A stretch of DNA of 64,000 bases from Heterostelium multicystogenum (lineage: Eukaryota > Evosea > Eumycetozoa > Acytosteliales > Acytosteliaceae), in NCBI GenBank assembly GCA_003667245.1, contig RCNN01000081.1, forward strand, positions 62,001-126,000. The letters run 5' to 3'. Under the pieces are notes generated by a model. The model was not told the DNA's origin, did not search any database, and worked only from the letters and a program-made list of their open reading frames with translations. How positions within the stretch are numbered: the first letter of the stretch is position 1; each line of letters starts with the position of its first letter. Made by a program: the position numbers and the translations under genes. Below, piece by piece: positions 1 through 13,072 of this stretch.

Positions 1-512
1 TAAACATCCAAATTCAAACACTAAAGAGTAGTGGACAAGCTGTCAAAAAGATGGTTTTTCTTCTGTTTGCTTTTTTGTAAATTACAGAACTGACATCTTG
101 GTTCCAATCTGACATATTAAGATCATGGAATTCAACAAGCGACAGACTTTTCCTTTTTAACAAAGATTTTGTTTAGATTTTTTTGAGACCAGTATCTAAA
201 AGTCAAAATTTTGATTTTATTTTTTTACGAAATTTACAAAATATCGTTCGCCCGGTTTTAAAAGACACACATGAATCCTCTGGTTTCATCTTCATCAATT
301 GGATTTTTACACAATTTATTATTAATTTTAGAACCCATGGGTTTCTAACCGTCAAACTCTTGTCAATTCCAAAAGGTCTAAACATCATTCTGTCTAATCA
401 TTATTGCAGTTTAAAATAGTTCAATATTTATATAATATATTTATCATTAAAATACTATTGTCGTATATAATAATTAATTTTTAATGGATAATTTATCTAG
501 TAGATTGAAAAA
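1..512. other. AT-rich 5' flank, no supported gene
   Basis: The stretch is AT-rich with short open frames on both strands, for example 183-419 (+) and 203-388 (-). None has a recognisable domain, dictyostelid-like coding composition or splice context. The last part is presumably the promoter and 5' UTR of the gene starting near 513. Confidence 0.5.
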
Positions 513-3500
513 ATGTTCAAAACAATTTACTTGAAATTATTTTTTGTTTGTCTTGGCTCAGTCTAGCTTCAGGACAGCAGATGTTTTATTCATACCCTCT
601 TTTACACTGGAAACAGATGCCAATTGTGCTTTATCTACATTGACCAATGTCCATTCTATTCCTGTGGGTGTCTGCGATGTATGGTATAACGATCCAAGTG
701 GCAAAGTATATTCAATGAAATATACCCAGAAAAGTTCGAGTGTTGTGATGTATACGAGATGGAGCAATACAGGTTGTACTGGAACACCTTTAGATAGTTC
801 AGATACCACTTTAAATAGTTGCTATCTGAAGACTTGGAAATACATTTTATCTAGTGGCCCAGTTTTGCCATCACCAATCAGCTTTACTTTGAGCAATATA
901 AAACGTAAGTATATTTTCTATCTATTTGTTTACATTCATTATAGTTGACTTATTTGAATATATTATTTTGTAGTACAATGGTTTGTAACCAGAATGATTG
1001 GCTCAATCTGAAATATGCGATCAAGCCTGGATGTATCCAGATGGTTCACTTGTTGAAATGTACAATACCAAAGCTGTATCAGCAACTTCTATGCAAATTT
1101 CAGTTTCAGATTTTAAAGTTGGTTGCACTACTAATTTCCAACATTTACTGCCACTTCTTGTTCCGCCAATAAATATAAAATCTACGAGGCATTCTCTGTC
1201 AATGCTCTAGTCCTCAGTGCACCAACAACAGTTACCGGTTACCAATCTGTCAATATCGTTCCTTCGATGAACTGGCCAATTTTGGGAAAGTTTAAAGTTG
1301 AATATAAAGTAGGTACTGGTGCTTTTGTTGTTGGATGCGCCAACAAAACTCAGGTACTGCTTGTGGTGTTTCCGGTATTGCTGCTGGACAAGCCGTTCAA
1401 GCAAGAATCTCGCTTATTGGTACATCTTACTTTACAACTATCACCCAAGTATTTACCGGTCCAAGTGTTACTTTACCTGCAAAACCAGCAATGACCAAAC
1501 TTACAGTGACAAGTTTCACAACCAGAACTGCAACATTCGCATATGATTCAAGTGGTGGAGTTCCAGGAAAACCAACAACTTATGCAATCACAGTAAATGG
1601 AGTTGCACTCACACTGCAACATGTGTGAATGGTAAGACATGCACAACCAATGCAGTTACTCCAACATCGCCAGGACCAGTTTTGACAATTGCAGTGACAG
1701 CCACCAACACTGGTGCAACATCAGCAGCATTATCAACAAAAGTTACATTGGCATCAGTTATTAGTGCACCAACTCTCAAGCTTACATCAACACAACAACA
1801 ATCACAGCAACATACACTGTAACAGGTGGATCTGGATCAACCATTTATAATATTTATGTGAATGGTGCAATCAACAGTGCACTCAGTGGAAAGACAGCCA
1901 CAACATGCACAATCACTGGTTTGACAACACTTGCAACCTACACAATCCGAGTTGATGCTGTCAATGATGGAACAACCAAACAATCATCAGGAAGTATCAA
2001 ACTTTGGGATGATATTCAAAATCCAGTTATCACACCAACCAATGTCAAGACATCATCGATGGTCATTGGATACAAAGTCACAGGAGGTGATCCATCACTG
2101 ACAAGATTCACAGTGACAAGAAATGGAACGGTTGTCACTGGATGTCAGAATATTGCAGCACTATCATGCACTGTCTCAGGTTTGGCAGCAAACACACTTT
2201 ACAGCTTTGTTGTGACAGCAACCAATGATGGTATCACCAAAACAACAACAGTAAATCAAAGAACATATCCAAATGTTTCTGGATTGACACTTTCACTCAG
2301 CAGCAGACAAATGACATCGATGACAGTTGGATTCTCCAGTCAAAATGGAGTTCCAAGTGGAACAACCTATTCAATATTCTTCAACAATGTTGCATATTCA
2401 TCATGCCAAAAGATCACAGCATTGACATGTACTCTCAATGGTTTAGTTGCCAACACAGCATACAATATCAATGTCACAGCTTTCAATGATGATGATATCA
2501 TTTCAACAGTGTCATCATTCAGCACTTATCCCAATCCAGTGATGTCAAGTGTCACAGTCACATCATACACAACCAGAACAATCACATTTACATATGCAAG
2601 CACTGGAGGTGTTCCAGGTGCAACGACATACAACATCACTCTTGGATCATCAATCATCACAAACACAACATGTATCAATGGTGGACCATGTACTGTTTCA
2701 AATTTAGTTCCAGGATCAAATGTTATCATTCAAGTATCAGCAATCAACACAGGAGTCAAATCACCAGCATTGGTTGCATCTCGAACACTCTATAAAACAG
2801 TCAGCACACCAACCATCACATTTGTCACAACACCAAGTTCAATTGTTGCAACATTCAGCACAACTGATGGTGTTCCATCACAAACCCTTTATTCTGTTTG
2901 GAGAAATGGAACATCTGTATCAGGTTGTGTATCAATCAGCTCAACATCATGTACAATGAATGGATTGACAGCATCACAAGGATATTTGATCAGAGTCGAT
3001 GCCAACAACGATGGATCAACGACAACCAACTCTGGATCAGTTTATATTTACACATCAATCCAAACACCCACAATCACAGCAACAATTGGAACAGAGTTTA
3101 TCAACCTTCAATATAATTCACTTGGAGGTGATCCAACACAAACATTCTACACAGTCTATCAAAATGGAACATTGATGAACAACTGCAACAATATCAATAC
3201 TCGTGTCTGTAATGCTGTTGTTCTTGAGAACACAGTTTACACTTATAATGTGACAGCAAAGAACAATCAAATCGTCAAATCACAAGTTGCAACCTTCAAG
3301 ACATACAAATGTAAGTATTACTTGAAGAACATTGATAACCAGATTAGATATTAAATATAACTAACTCTTCCATTTAAACACAACAAAAGCAATCAACAAC
3401 CCAACAATCAAAATTGATTCATTCACAATGGACACAATCATTGTCAGCTATTCAGTTTTGGATGGTGTTCCAGATTCAACAATTTACAATGTCAAACTCA

Positions 3501-6031
3501 ACAATCAAATTTATACCGATTGTCAAAACACAGATCAAACAGTTTGTGTTTTGAATCCACTAGCACCAGGTACAAACTACATGATTGAAGTTACAATGAA
3601 TAATGATAATGATCAGAAATCAGCAACAATTTCAAAACAAACATATTCATTGCCAAACATGACATCATTGAATGTAAATTCATTCACAACCAAGAAAGTA
3701 TCATTCGATTATTTATCTTCAGGTGGAATTCCAGGTCAAACAAAATACTCAGTCACAGTTGGTGGACTTGACATTCCATCATGCAGCTCTCTCACATCAT
3801 GCACTGTCGATAACTTGACACCTGGAACTGATATTTCAATCATTGTTGTTGCAACAAATGATGGATATGAATCAGATCCAATCGAAAAGAATGTCCAATT
3901 ATACCAATCAATATCAACACCAATTGCCAATTTGACATCAACCACCACAACAATCCAAGTCAATTATTCAACAACAGATGGTATTCCAAATTTAACAACC
4001 TATGATATCTTCTTGAACTCGAACAAGATAGTTTCACAAACTAAATCACTTTCATACATATTCACATCTTTGAATCCATCAACAGAATATATTGTCAACA
4101 TCACAGCAACAAATGATGGAACATCAACATCAACATCACAATCAATCACAACATTCACCAAAGTCAATAATTTAACAATGAATATAATTGAATTGACAAT
4201 TGATTCGATTTCAATTGATTTCTTTTCAGATGATGGTATTCCAAATCAAACATTCTATTCAGTATTCTTGAATTCTCAAGCATATTCATCATGCACCAAC
4301 ATTCAAACAAACAATTGTGAAATGACATCACTCACACCAGGAAACCAATACACAATCAAAGTGATTGTTACCAATGATGGAGACCAATTAGAAACATCCA
4401 ACAAAGTCACAACATACTCTGACATCAGCACTCCAATCATATCAGTGATTCAAAACTATGAAGAACTGATCATCAAATTCAATAGCAATGGTGGAATACC
4501 AGGTCAATCAACTTACAATGTCACTGTCAATGGAACAATTATTTGTGAGAATATCATTGAATTACAATGTATATCAAATGGAACTATTGAAGATGATTAC
4601 AGTGTTTATATCATCGAAGTCAGTGTCCAAAATAGCGGAATAACAAAGACTGCTTCGACATCAGTCATTCTTTATCCATATCCAACAGCAGTACCAGTTT
4701 ACACAACACCAGATGTCACAAGTATGCTTGTATATTGGAATGAAAGTTCAGGAGGTGAACCAGGTAAAACAACATACAATTCATCAATATCATACAATGG
4801 TGTTGATTGGATTGTGAAATGTAGTGGAGAATTATTAAATTGTTTCTATGATAAATTGGTATCAAACACAACCTATTATTTCCAAGTACTTGTGATCAAT
4901 TCTCATTTCGAACCAGTCGAAACAACATTATTCTCAACAACCAATCCAATCTTACCATCAAATTCAACATGTTCAATCAACAAACAAGAACCATTCTGCT
5001 CGAATCATGGTGAGTGTTTGAATGGATTTTGTGAATGTAATCAAGGATGGACTGGAATCTATTGTGAGAAAGAATACAATCATGGAAATGTCACACCAAA
5101 TCCAGAAAATCCATCATATGATATCATCATTGATGGTGTCAAATACACATTTACTCTTAACAAACTCACTGAACTCAATTCGATTGGAGAGAATCAAAGA
5201 GAATTGATGCTCTCTTCATTGAAATGGACAATGATATCAACAACAAACACCACTGTCAACAATACAATCACTGGTGAAGAAGTTAGAGAGATGAGATATC
5301 AATATTCTGCATCGAATCAAACTGGATTGGATGATGACTCTGAAATATCAATTCAATTCATCCAATATCTCAAGATGAACAGTGAAAGCTCCACAACAAC
5401 ATTCCCAATTCTATTTGCTGAGAAATACTTACCAGTACAATTGGGAACAATCAAATATTTCATGACAATCAAGAATTGGAACTTCAAAGATCTTTTGAAC
5501 ACGTTGGAGATATCAAGTATCATCACAAGACCAAATGACATCGGAACATCATGCAATTCAATTGATAACTCATCACCAGTCGAAGTATCGAGTGATTCAG
5601 ACATCACAATTTACAATGTCGGTGATGGAAATGGAAATTATGTTGTTGGAAGATTGGTCAACTTGGTTGTTTTAGACACAATACCAACACATATTTCACA
5701 CAGTTATTCATTGAATGAAAGCAATGGAGATGTCACAATCAAATCAAACATCCCATATTTCACACAACAAGTTGAAGTTGATCCTGAATTCGATTTACTC
5801 TTAGATCCCAATCGTTCGAGAGACAAGTGTTCGAAAGAAAACGACACCAAATGGAAGATCATTGTTGGTTCTGTTGTTGGAAGTGTTGTACTTGTTGCCG
5901 CTGTCACTACTGCCATCATTGTACTCAAAAAGAATGCCAAATTCAAAAAAGAAAACAAATCAATGGAGATCAAAATGAAAGAAAAAAAGATAAAGAATAA
6001 ATTATTACTGTTATACATTATTCTATTTTAA
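513..6031 (+). CDS. ComC-like cell-surface protein with FN3-like repeats, EGF domain and TM anchor
   Basis: This is a predicted type I membrane glycoprotein of roughly 1,790 residues. The ATG at 513 opens a signal peptide that only reads into the mature protein if one T of the T7 run at 540-546 is removed. After it come many ~90-residue beta-sandwich (FN3-like) repeats with recurring GGVPG/GIPG-T-Y and ATNDG signatures. One EGF module follows (about 4970-5070, six cysteines, CxCNxGWTG pattern). Next is a region like the ComC C-terminal beta-sandwich domain, with an IKNWNF motif, then a hydrophobic helix (about 5855-5925) and a Lys-rich cytoplasmic tail. Introns are at 905-973 and 3311-3389; the second restores phase exactly. 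Frame changes occur near 1000, 1150-1200, 1350, 1620 and 1800, but none is seen from 1858 to the stop apart from the intron. Dictyostelid relatives act in adhesion or cell-cell signalling; a specific role here cannot be inferred. The 3' end lies 17 bp from the convergent neighbour. Confidence 0.75.
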
Positions 6032-6048
6032 TTTATTAGATCTTGTTT

Positions 6049-9000
6049 TTAAATATTGAATATAATTGGGCAGTTTGATATTAGTTGATTGGATGGCTCT
6101 TCATAGCCCCTACACTTCAAATTACATTGGATCGAAATTGTAAATGTATTGAATGATTCTACATTCACAATGGAAAATGGGATCTCTAGTTTTGGATCAT
6201 ACTTTATATGATCAATATCAAATGTGAATTTATAATCCTCTGGAAGTCCTGAGTGGCTTGTGATTGAGAAGGAGTCTGAAGGTGAAGCTTGTATTTGTTG
6301 TATAATTTCTTTTGGAAGTTGGTTTTTTGTCAATCTACATTGAATCGAACCACTTACTGAATTTGAATTTGCTATTCTTGGATTTATCTTAACATAAAAA
6401 AATAGAGCTAGCAAACTATTGACAAGGGTTTTGAAATCTTCTTTACCTTGGTTATTTGATACATATTTAAGAGTTTCTTTCGAGATTGATTCAATTAATT
6501 CAACTTTGTTTTCTGATTTGAAAATTTGATCTGTTAGAACAGGATCAATCCTAATCATTTTTGATACTGAATTTGAATATTTAATTGTATTTTCATTCCA
6601 TTCTTGTGATACTTTGGAATCTGGTGCGTGACTTATTGATCCATTTCCTATGGATACAACCATATCAATTTGTTTATGTTTTACAAAAGAATTTGAAACA
6701 TTTTTTGTTCCCCAAAATCTTTGGCATTCATTAATTGTAAAATTAATGGGATGGTGCTCTGTCTCGTGAACATCTGAATCAACTAAAAATGCGGTTGCCA
6801 ATTTACTCATGGATAAATTTGTTGATTCGAATTTTGGAGAATTATAGTTTCCAATAGATGGTAGAAATGGGCTAATTATATTTTGTGATACACTTGTGCA
6901 TATGAGCTTACAATCCATTGGTGTTGAAAGGATATTGGTATCAGGGATATAGTCTGAAATATCTGCCACAGCACACTCCCACATTGCTTGAGTTAAATAA
7001 TCCTTTGTAAGATCATTTAGATTATCAGCTAAGGATAACAAGTATGAAACACTACTAGTATAATCAGAAAACATTTCTATCATTTTCATAACTGTTGTTG
7101 ATTTCTTATTTCCAGCTAAGAATGCCATTCCAATGATTCCACCAGTGCCAATACCAGAAACTAAATCAAACAAATGAGCAATGGGAATATCAAACAAGTC
7201 TTTCTCAATTTGACCAATGATAGAGCTTTGACTAGCTGAGAATAATAATTGTCCACCTTCCAAGCATAGGACTCTTAAGGAAGCATTTTCTGGAACAGAT
7301 TTATCTATCCATATGGAATGTTCATTACAAATAGGACAGATTGAGGGAGACTCGATACAACATTGATGGCAAACTAAATGCTCACATCCAATCCTTGTTT
7401 CAACCGGAAAATCCAAAAGACAAGCATTACACACCTGATACATATGCATTTCAGGTATTAAATGTGTAGTTTCCCATTTGTTTTTGAATTCTGTTGTAGG
7501 AAACCTTAAAGCCTTTTCTATATTTTCCAAAAAAGTGCCTTCATATAATTCTTCTTGGAAACTTCCATCCCATAAAATCTTTTGAGATGTTCCATTCTTA
7601 ATTCCTAAACTCTTCAATAGTCTCTCTTGCTCCTTCGTTATATCTAGAAAAGCGACATCTGTTGACTCATGTGTATCTTTGTGATTTTTTCTTCTAACTT
7701 GACAAAAAACAATTTTTTTAAGCTTCTCTGAGTTATGTGTTGCAGAACATGGCTGGTATTCTATCAATTTGCGTTCAACTTCTTTTATAATTTCAATAAA
7801 CTGATTGTTGAACTTAGCTTCAGGATGTCCAATCTTTGGATCAATTCCACCATTTCGAAGACAAAAATATTTATAAGCAACAATGATACCTGATTTTAGC
7901 ATATGTTGTGCTATTTTTAAAGTTGTAAGTAAATTTGGTATAATTATAGTTAAAATAATAACACTTACCAAATAAATAAAAAATATGAGTATTGATACTT
8001 GATTCAGATAGCTTGAAATCAGCAATCAAGTTTACATATTTGAATATGTTGGATGCTATGGAAGTATTCTGCTCTTTCAAAGTAACAAGATTAAAGAAAT
8101 CTATTTTGGTGTTTGGATCATGATTGAAAGCATCCATCGCTCGAGTAATATACCCTAGGACTTTTGATCTGGATAACTCAGGTTTGTTTTCTTTGAATAT
8201 CTTACACGATCTAATCTTGGATTTAATTAAATTGCCAAGCTTTTCGACCTGCATCATGGATGTTATCAAAGTATTTCCACTAGCATTGGGAACATATACC
8301 ACTGATATTGATTGATACAGACACTTAAGTTTGTGTGTGTTCTCACTTTGATTATCAAGATATCTCTCAGTGGATTTATCGATATTGAAATCCTCCAAGT
8401 TGGTAGTTGTTGAGTTATTGAAAACAATGATCAAGTGGGGCCTTTGTGTAATATTAACTGTTGCAGCTGATGCTGATGATCCATATAGAATTAAAGATTC
8501 AAGTACAGTTTGGCGCTGTCTTGCTTCACCAGTGAACATAAATACAAGAACATCTGAGAATAAGTAGAGTAATCTTGGAAAAGCTTTAGTCACAAAAGGG
8601 GTTCTGGCCTCAATAAACTTATTTTTTTGTTCATTAGATTCTTCAGGGTTACTAGATATGGTATTCATAAGCATGGTATTTGCCATTGATCCTCCTGTTC
8701 CTTCACTGTCAACATAGAGGAAAGCATCTTGCTGACCATCTAAACTTGCAAGGTATGCATTAATATCCGATGAAGTTGGATCAATAGTACCTAACTTTGC
8801 TGGAACAGGCAATATTTTTGTCGTCGGCCAGTAATCTTATCATTGTACTCTTTATCATTCGTATAAAAATGTAAGTATAAGTTTAAAATGATTGAAAATT
8901 CTTATTTAATATACCTTTCCACAACCACAAGGACCAATAAAGCTAACCTGAAGATAAGGTGTGTCTTCTTGATTTATTAAACTTGAGAGCTTAGCACCAA

Positions 9001-9316
9001 ATTTTAACTCTTTAGTTTTCTGACAGATATAGATAAATTTGCTTTTTAGATCATTAGAAATGGATTGTGAATCATCAAAGTAAGTCAACTTGTGAATAAA
9101 CTCAGCTACCGTGTGAGCATCTTGTAGACTATGTTCTCTCAAAGGAGGTCGTTGAAAATGTGGTTTAAGACATTGTTGACAATAGTACTTTAAACAAGTG
9201 AGACAGTATTTCACAGCCTCTCTTTCACAAGATTCCTTAAAGCACTTAGGAACAGTGAAACAACTTGCTTTTTGTGGGTTTTCCTCTCCGACAAGCTCTT
9301 CTGGATAACTATCCAT
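6049..9316 (-). CDS. B-box / P-loop GTPase / RING / patatin-like (pseudoenzyme) protein, copy A
   Basis: The protein is about 1,045 residues in three exons: 9316-8915, 8849-7969 and 7910-6049, with introns of 65 and 58 nt. Domain order is a B-box-like zinc finger (CFKESC...CLTC...CQQC...H, near residues 25-65), then a P-loop GPCGCGKST formed across the first splice junction, then a DSEGTGG motif (GBP/atlastin-like G3). A RING finger follows (CNAC...CEHLVCHQC...CPIC, about 7330-7440). Last is a patatin-like domain with LEGGQ in place of DGGG and SGIGTGG in place of GTSTGG. The catalytic-serine position is therefore Gly (codon 7147-7149), and hydrolase activity is unlikely. One frameshift is required near 8820, where the reading switches from the LLADDKN frame to the PVPAKLG frame; the paralogue downstream confirms it. 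Copy B is the divergently transcribed neighbour. Function is unknown; ubiquitin ligase activity plus nucleotide-dependent assembly is plausible from the domains. Confidence 0.75.
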
Positions 9317-9742
9317 TTATAAATATTTTTAAACAAAAGAATAACTAAATAATTATTAGTACAATGAAGAAAAACAGTAGCAAAATCAATAATGAAGGTT
9401 TTTTTTGTGGAAAAAGAATTGAAAAGACTCAAAAAGACTTACTTTCTAAATCATGGGGGTTGAACTAGAGGCCGAAGTGATTTGATTTCAACTGCAAAAA
9501 AGTTGATCCTGTTGGGGAGGTGGAAATCAAAATCTGCCCATTAATGAAAACTAAACAGTGTTTTCCATCCCTCAAAATCAATTTTCTAATTTACAAATTA
9601 AATTTTTTGAGTTGGAATTAATTTTCAATCCATTGATCCTTTTATTTACTAAAAAGGCCTTTGATCATACTAAAACATATCCAAAATAAACACACATACA
9701 AAGGTTCTATTTGTAATAAGTAGGTTTTAATTCAAAATTAAA
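9317..9742. promoter_or_regulatory. Bidirectional promoter region of the paralogue pair
   Basis: This is a 0.4-kb gap between two head-to-head paralogues. It is AT-rich except for a short, more GC-rich stretch at about 9450-9535 containing GGGGTTG and GGGGAGGTGG runs. No ORF or RNA gene is recognisable. It probably holds promoters for both genes. Confidence 0.4.
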
Positions 9743-12700
9743 ATGGCTAAATATTGATAGTTAATCATCTCTTTTATCAAAGTGGAGCACAAATGTCAAT
9801 ATGAACCCCTTTATGATCAACTGATCGATGCTGATGTTAATGATCAGGAGTTTGATAATTCTTGCCATAAGCGTCCCTATCATTTTTGTTCTGAGTGCAC
9901 TTTCCTGTGTAAGGACCATAGCGAGGAGTGGCACCAAGATGATCCACATGAAGTTGTTGACTATGATAGTTTTCTAGAGGCTACAAAATCTCTTGAAGAA
10001 AAAGAGAGAACTCAAGAAGATTTCAAATCTGACTGGAACCAAAACAACTTCCTCTACGTGTGTCCACAAACCAATATTATGAGAATCGGAATAAAATGGC
10101 TTAATACTGGATTGGAAGAGAATGACCCTTTCTTGTTGGTTAGTTTTGAGGGGACCTGCAGGAGCAGGAAAAAGTTCATTGATTAGGTGCCTAGTTGATG
10201 GAAAACATATACCTGTCACCTCCAACAGTCAGACAACCGGAGCCAGCTCAGACATCAATTGCTATCACGGAACCATGAGTATCAATGATCACAAATCTAA
10301 ATTTTTGATCTTTGATTCCGAAGGAAAAGGTGCTGAAGTTGTAAACCAGACCATCGCCAACACTCACAACATTGCAACTCTCACCTCGTTTGAATACCGA
10401 CGTCGCTTTATTGATATTTGCTATCCAAGATTGTTGTATCTTTTTAGTGATGTGCTAGTTTATGTTTACAATCAGTCCCCCCAACAAACTGATACAATCT
10501 ATTCAGAACTTTTATTATATGCCACTCAGAGTGCGGCTGGTTCAGTTAATCAATTTTCCAAGCCACATTTGATTGTTGTTTATAACAAAGCAACGAACAT
10601 AACAACTCTTGATGTTGATGAAGCAAGTAGAACCATCTTTCACAGTAAAAATGATGGGTCCACCGATTCTCGACAAATTAATGATCTCAGAAAAATATTA
10701 TCAGTCATTGAATGCAATTTTCATTCCTTCAGGAAAAAGTATCAACCAAAAGGGAAAAATCCAATGGACTCTTAGCACGTATATCGAGCAGACAAAGAAA
10801 CTCAAGAGTCTCATTAATTCTCTTTTAGAGTCAGCCTACAAAGTTAAAACCAGTGAGAACATTGTTTGTGAGAGAGGAAAAACCATGGGATATATCTCAA
10901 AAGCAATCAATAAGCTTAATGTCAACTCTTTTTCTGAGATTGATATCTATATGTTGGCCAGGTCAATGGAGGGTGTTAATTCTTTCCTCTCAGAATACTT
11001 TGAGTGTATCTATCGAATTAATTGCCAGACAATGTCCAAGTGTGATGCCTTTGATAAATCATTCGATATCATTCAAAAGAGAGTCAAAGACATAGTCTAT
11101 CTATATTGTAAAAGAAATTCCCTTGCACATCCAACCAAAAATCATCCCATTCCCCCAACCCTAATCAAAATGTTTAACGAAGCCCATAACGAAATCATGG
11201 ACATGATGCCATGCGCTTCTAAGCATACTATATATCCAGATATTTGTTGTGATGTCATTCGTAAAATGCATCATTTAGATCCCAACCACAAATCTTCAAA
11301 AATAGAAAAGACACCTAGATTCTCATTCTTGTTTATCAAGGTTGGAGAAACGACCCAGAATGTTCCTATTCAATGGACAGGAGCTGGATTTTGCCCACCA
11401 AAACATTATGCAAATCTAGCCGATATTGCTATGGAACAATTGCCTGAGATACACCAAGCTCAAGATGAAAATCAAGTAATGAGAGAACGTTCAAGTCTGG
11501 TTGAATATTTGACTCCACCTGTTACCAACCGTGTTTGTTATGGTTGCTTGCTTGATCATCCAACACAATCAAAAAAATGTGGCCATATGTTTTGTATTCA
11601 TTGTTCTCAAGATTGGAAAACACATTGCCCAGTTTGTAAAACAGAATCTCATTGGTCCGACAACCAAATTCCGAAATTGGCAGGAACACGTGTGCTTGCT
11701 CTTGAAGGTATTGGATGTGTTACTGGAGTGGCCCAAACTTTTGTTTTGCATAAGATAGAACACCTCTTGTATGATATTCCTATCCATAAGTTGGTAGATT
11801 ACATAATTGGTTCAGGAACTGGAGGTGTCATTGCTCTTGGTGTCACAGGGGATGGTGGTTCCACTGGAATGATGATTGAATTTTTTAAATCCTTACAGAC
11901 AAACCTTGAAACCTACCCAATGGGTAAAAGATATTTATTGAAAGATCTTACTAGATATTTTTGTAAATGTCTATTTAGAAAGGATTCGTTTGAAAGAATT
12001 CTTAAAATGCATTTAAGATCTCCTCAAAATGAAGAAAAGTATCAACAAAGTATTTTGTGTTATGCTTCATCCAAAGGAAATGCTCAGGTGGCTGTAACTG
12101 CTGCGACAACTCACACTGGTCAAAATAAGCTTTCACTTTTCACTTCTTACCACCTTCCAGGAAAAGCTTACAATAATGCAGAAATTCAGACTTCTTCAGT
12201 TTTAAATGCTTGTCTAGCTACCTGTGCTACTCCAGGTTATATCGAACCCCATGTCTATAATGAAATAACTTTCACAGATGGATCATCACTTGCTCTGTCT
12301 CCTGGAATTATTGCATATCATGAAGCAAATCGACTATTTGAACGTCCATGTGACATTATCATTTCTGTAACCACTGGTAAATGGGCCAACCGGGTACATC
12401 AATACTCTGGCGATTCCTTCCAAGATGGAAAAAGAACTATTTCCACCCTGGATGAAAGCAATCAGAAATGGGAAGAATTAAAAAATGTTGTTCAAAAATT
12501 TAATCATCCAACAGCTACCTACAGAATTGACCCACTATACAATGATGACTATCCATATGACGAATTTTCAAAGGTGGAATCCATCATTACTGATACTACA
12601 AAGTTTTGTGAGTATTCTCCAGAGATCTATCAGGTTGCTAACAAATTATTGGCAAGCCAATTCTACTTGAAGGTTACAGCTGTCAACGGAACCATCAGAT

Positions 12701-12990
12701 ACACCATTGAGTGTCGTTTAAGTCCAAGCGACTACAAAAATAAGAATATTATTCCCCTGAACAATTCTAACTTTGTGGTTATTGCTGATGGAGTGCAAGA
12801 TTCTCAAATCAAATTTGAGAATGCTCAATTCAAAGATGGATTCTCTCAATCGTTTACCATTAACAGATTGGAACGTGATAAGCTAGACACAATCGATATC
12901 AAACTTAAGCAGGTACTTGGTAATAGCAAGAATCCTACTCAATACTCCATTTCCGGTTTCCCAATGAAATTTGAAAGATTGTTTACATAA
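9743..12990 (+). CDS. B-box / P-loop GTPase / RING / patatin-like (pseudoenzyme) protein, copy B
   Basis: This is the paralogue of the 6049-9316 gene, about 1,080 residues, with no clear intron. The start is uncertain: an ATG at 9743 is in frame with the body but is followed by TGA-TAG, and the open frame resumes at about 9761. A small intron or an indel is likely. Visible domains are a B-box-like Cys/His cluster (about 9858-9955); P-loop GPAGAGKSS and DSEGKG (about 10150-10330); a conserved PRLLYLFSDVLVY segment; NKAT in a G4-like position; a RING (CYGC...CGHMFCIHC...CPVC, about 11535-11640); and a patatin-like domain with LEGIG, GSGTGG and TDGSSLALSPG. The catalytic-Asp region is kept, but the nucleophile serine is Gly (codon 11815-11817). 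Frameshifts occur at the G4 run near 10152 and near 10710-10725. The pairing with copy A implies a local duplication with inversion. Biochemical function is not established. Confidence 0.75.
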
Positions 12991-13072
12991 ACTGTATTAA
13001 TAAAATTAGAGACATTTTGAGTTCATCAATATTAATAAATTATTTATTTATTTAACGCAATGATCGAGTAAT

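Noticed and set aside
183..419. 78-codon plus-strand ORF upstream of the ComC-like gene
   Set aside because: Phe/Ile/Asn-rich, no recognisable family, no ATG start, and overlaps an equally meaningless opposite-strand frame.
9450..9535. Possible small RNA gene in the GC-richer part of the paralogue gap
   Set aside because: No tRNA A/B boxes, no class I RNA signature and no clear stem could be identified.
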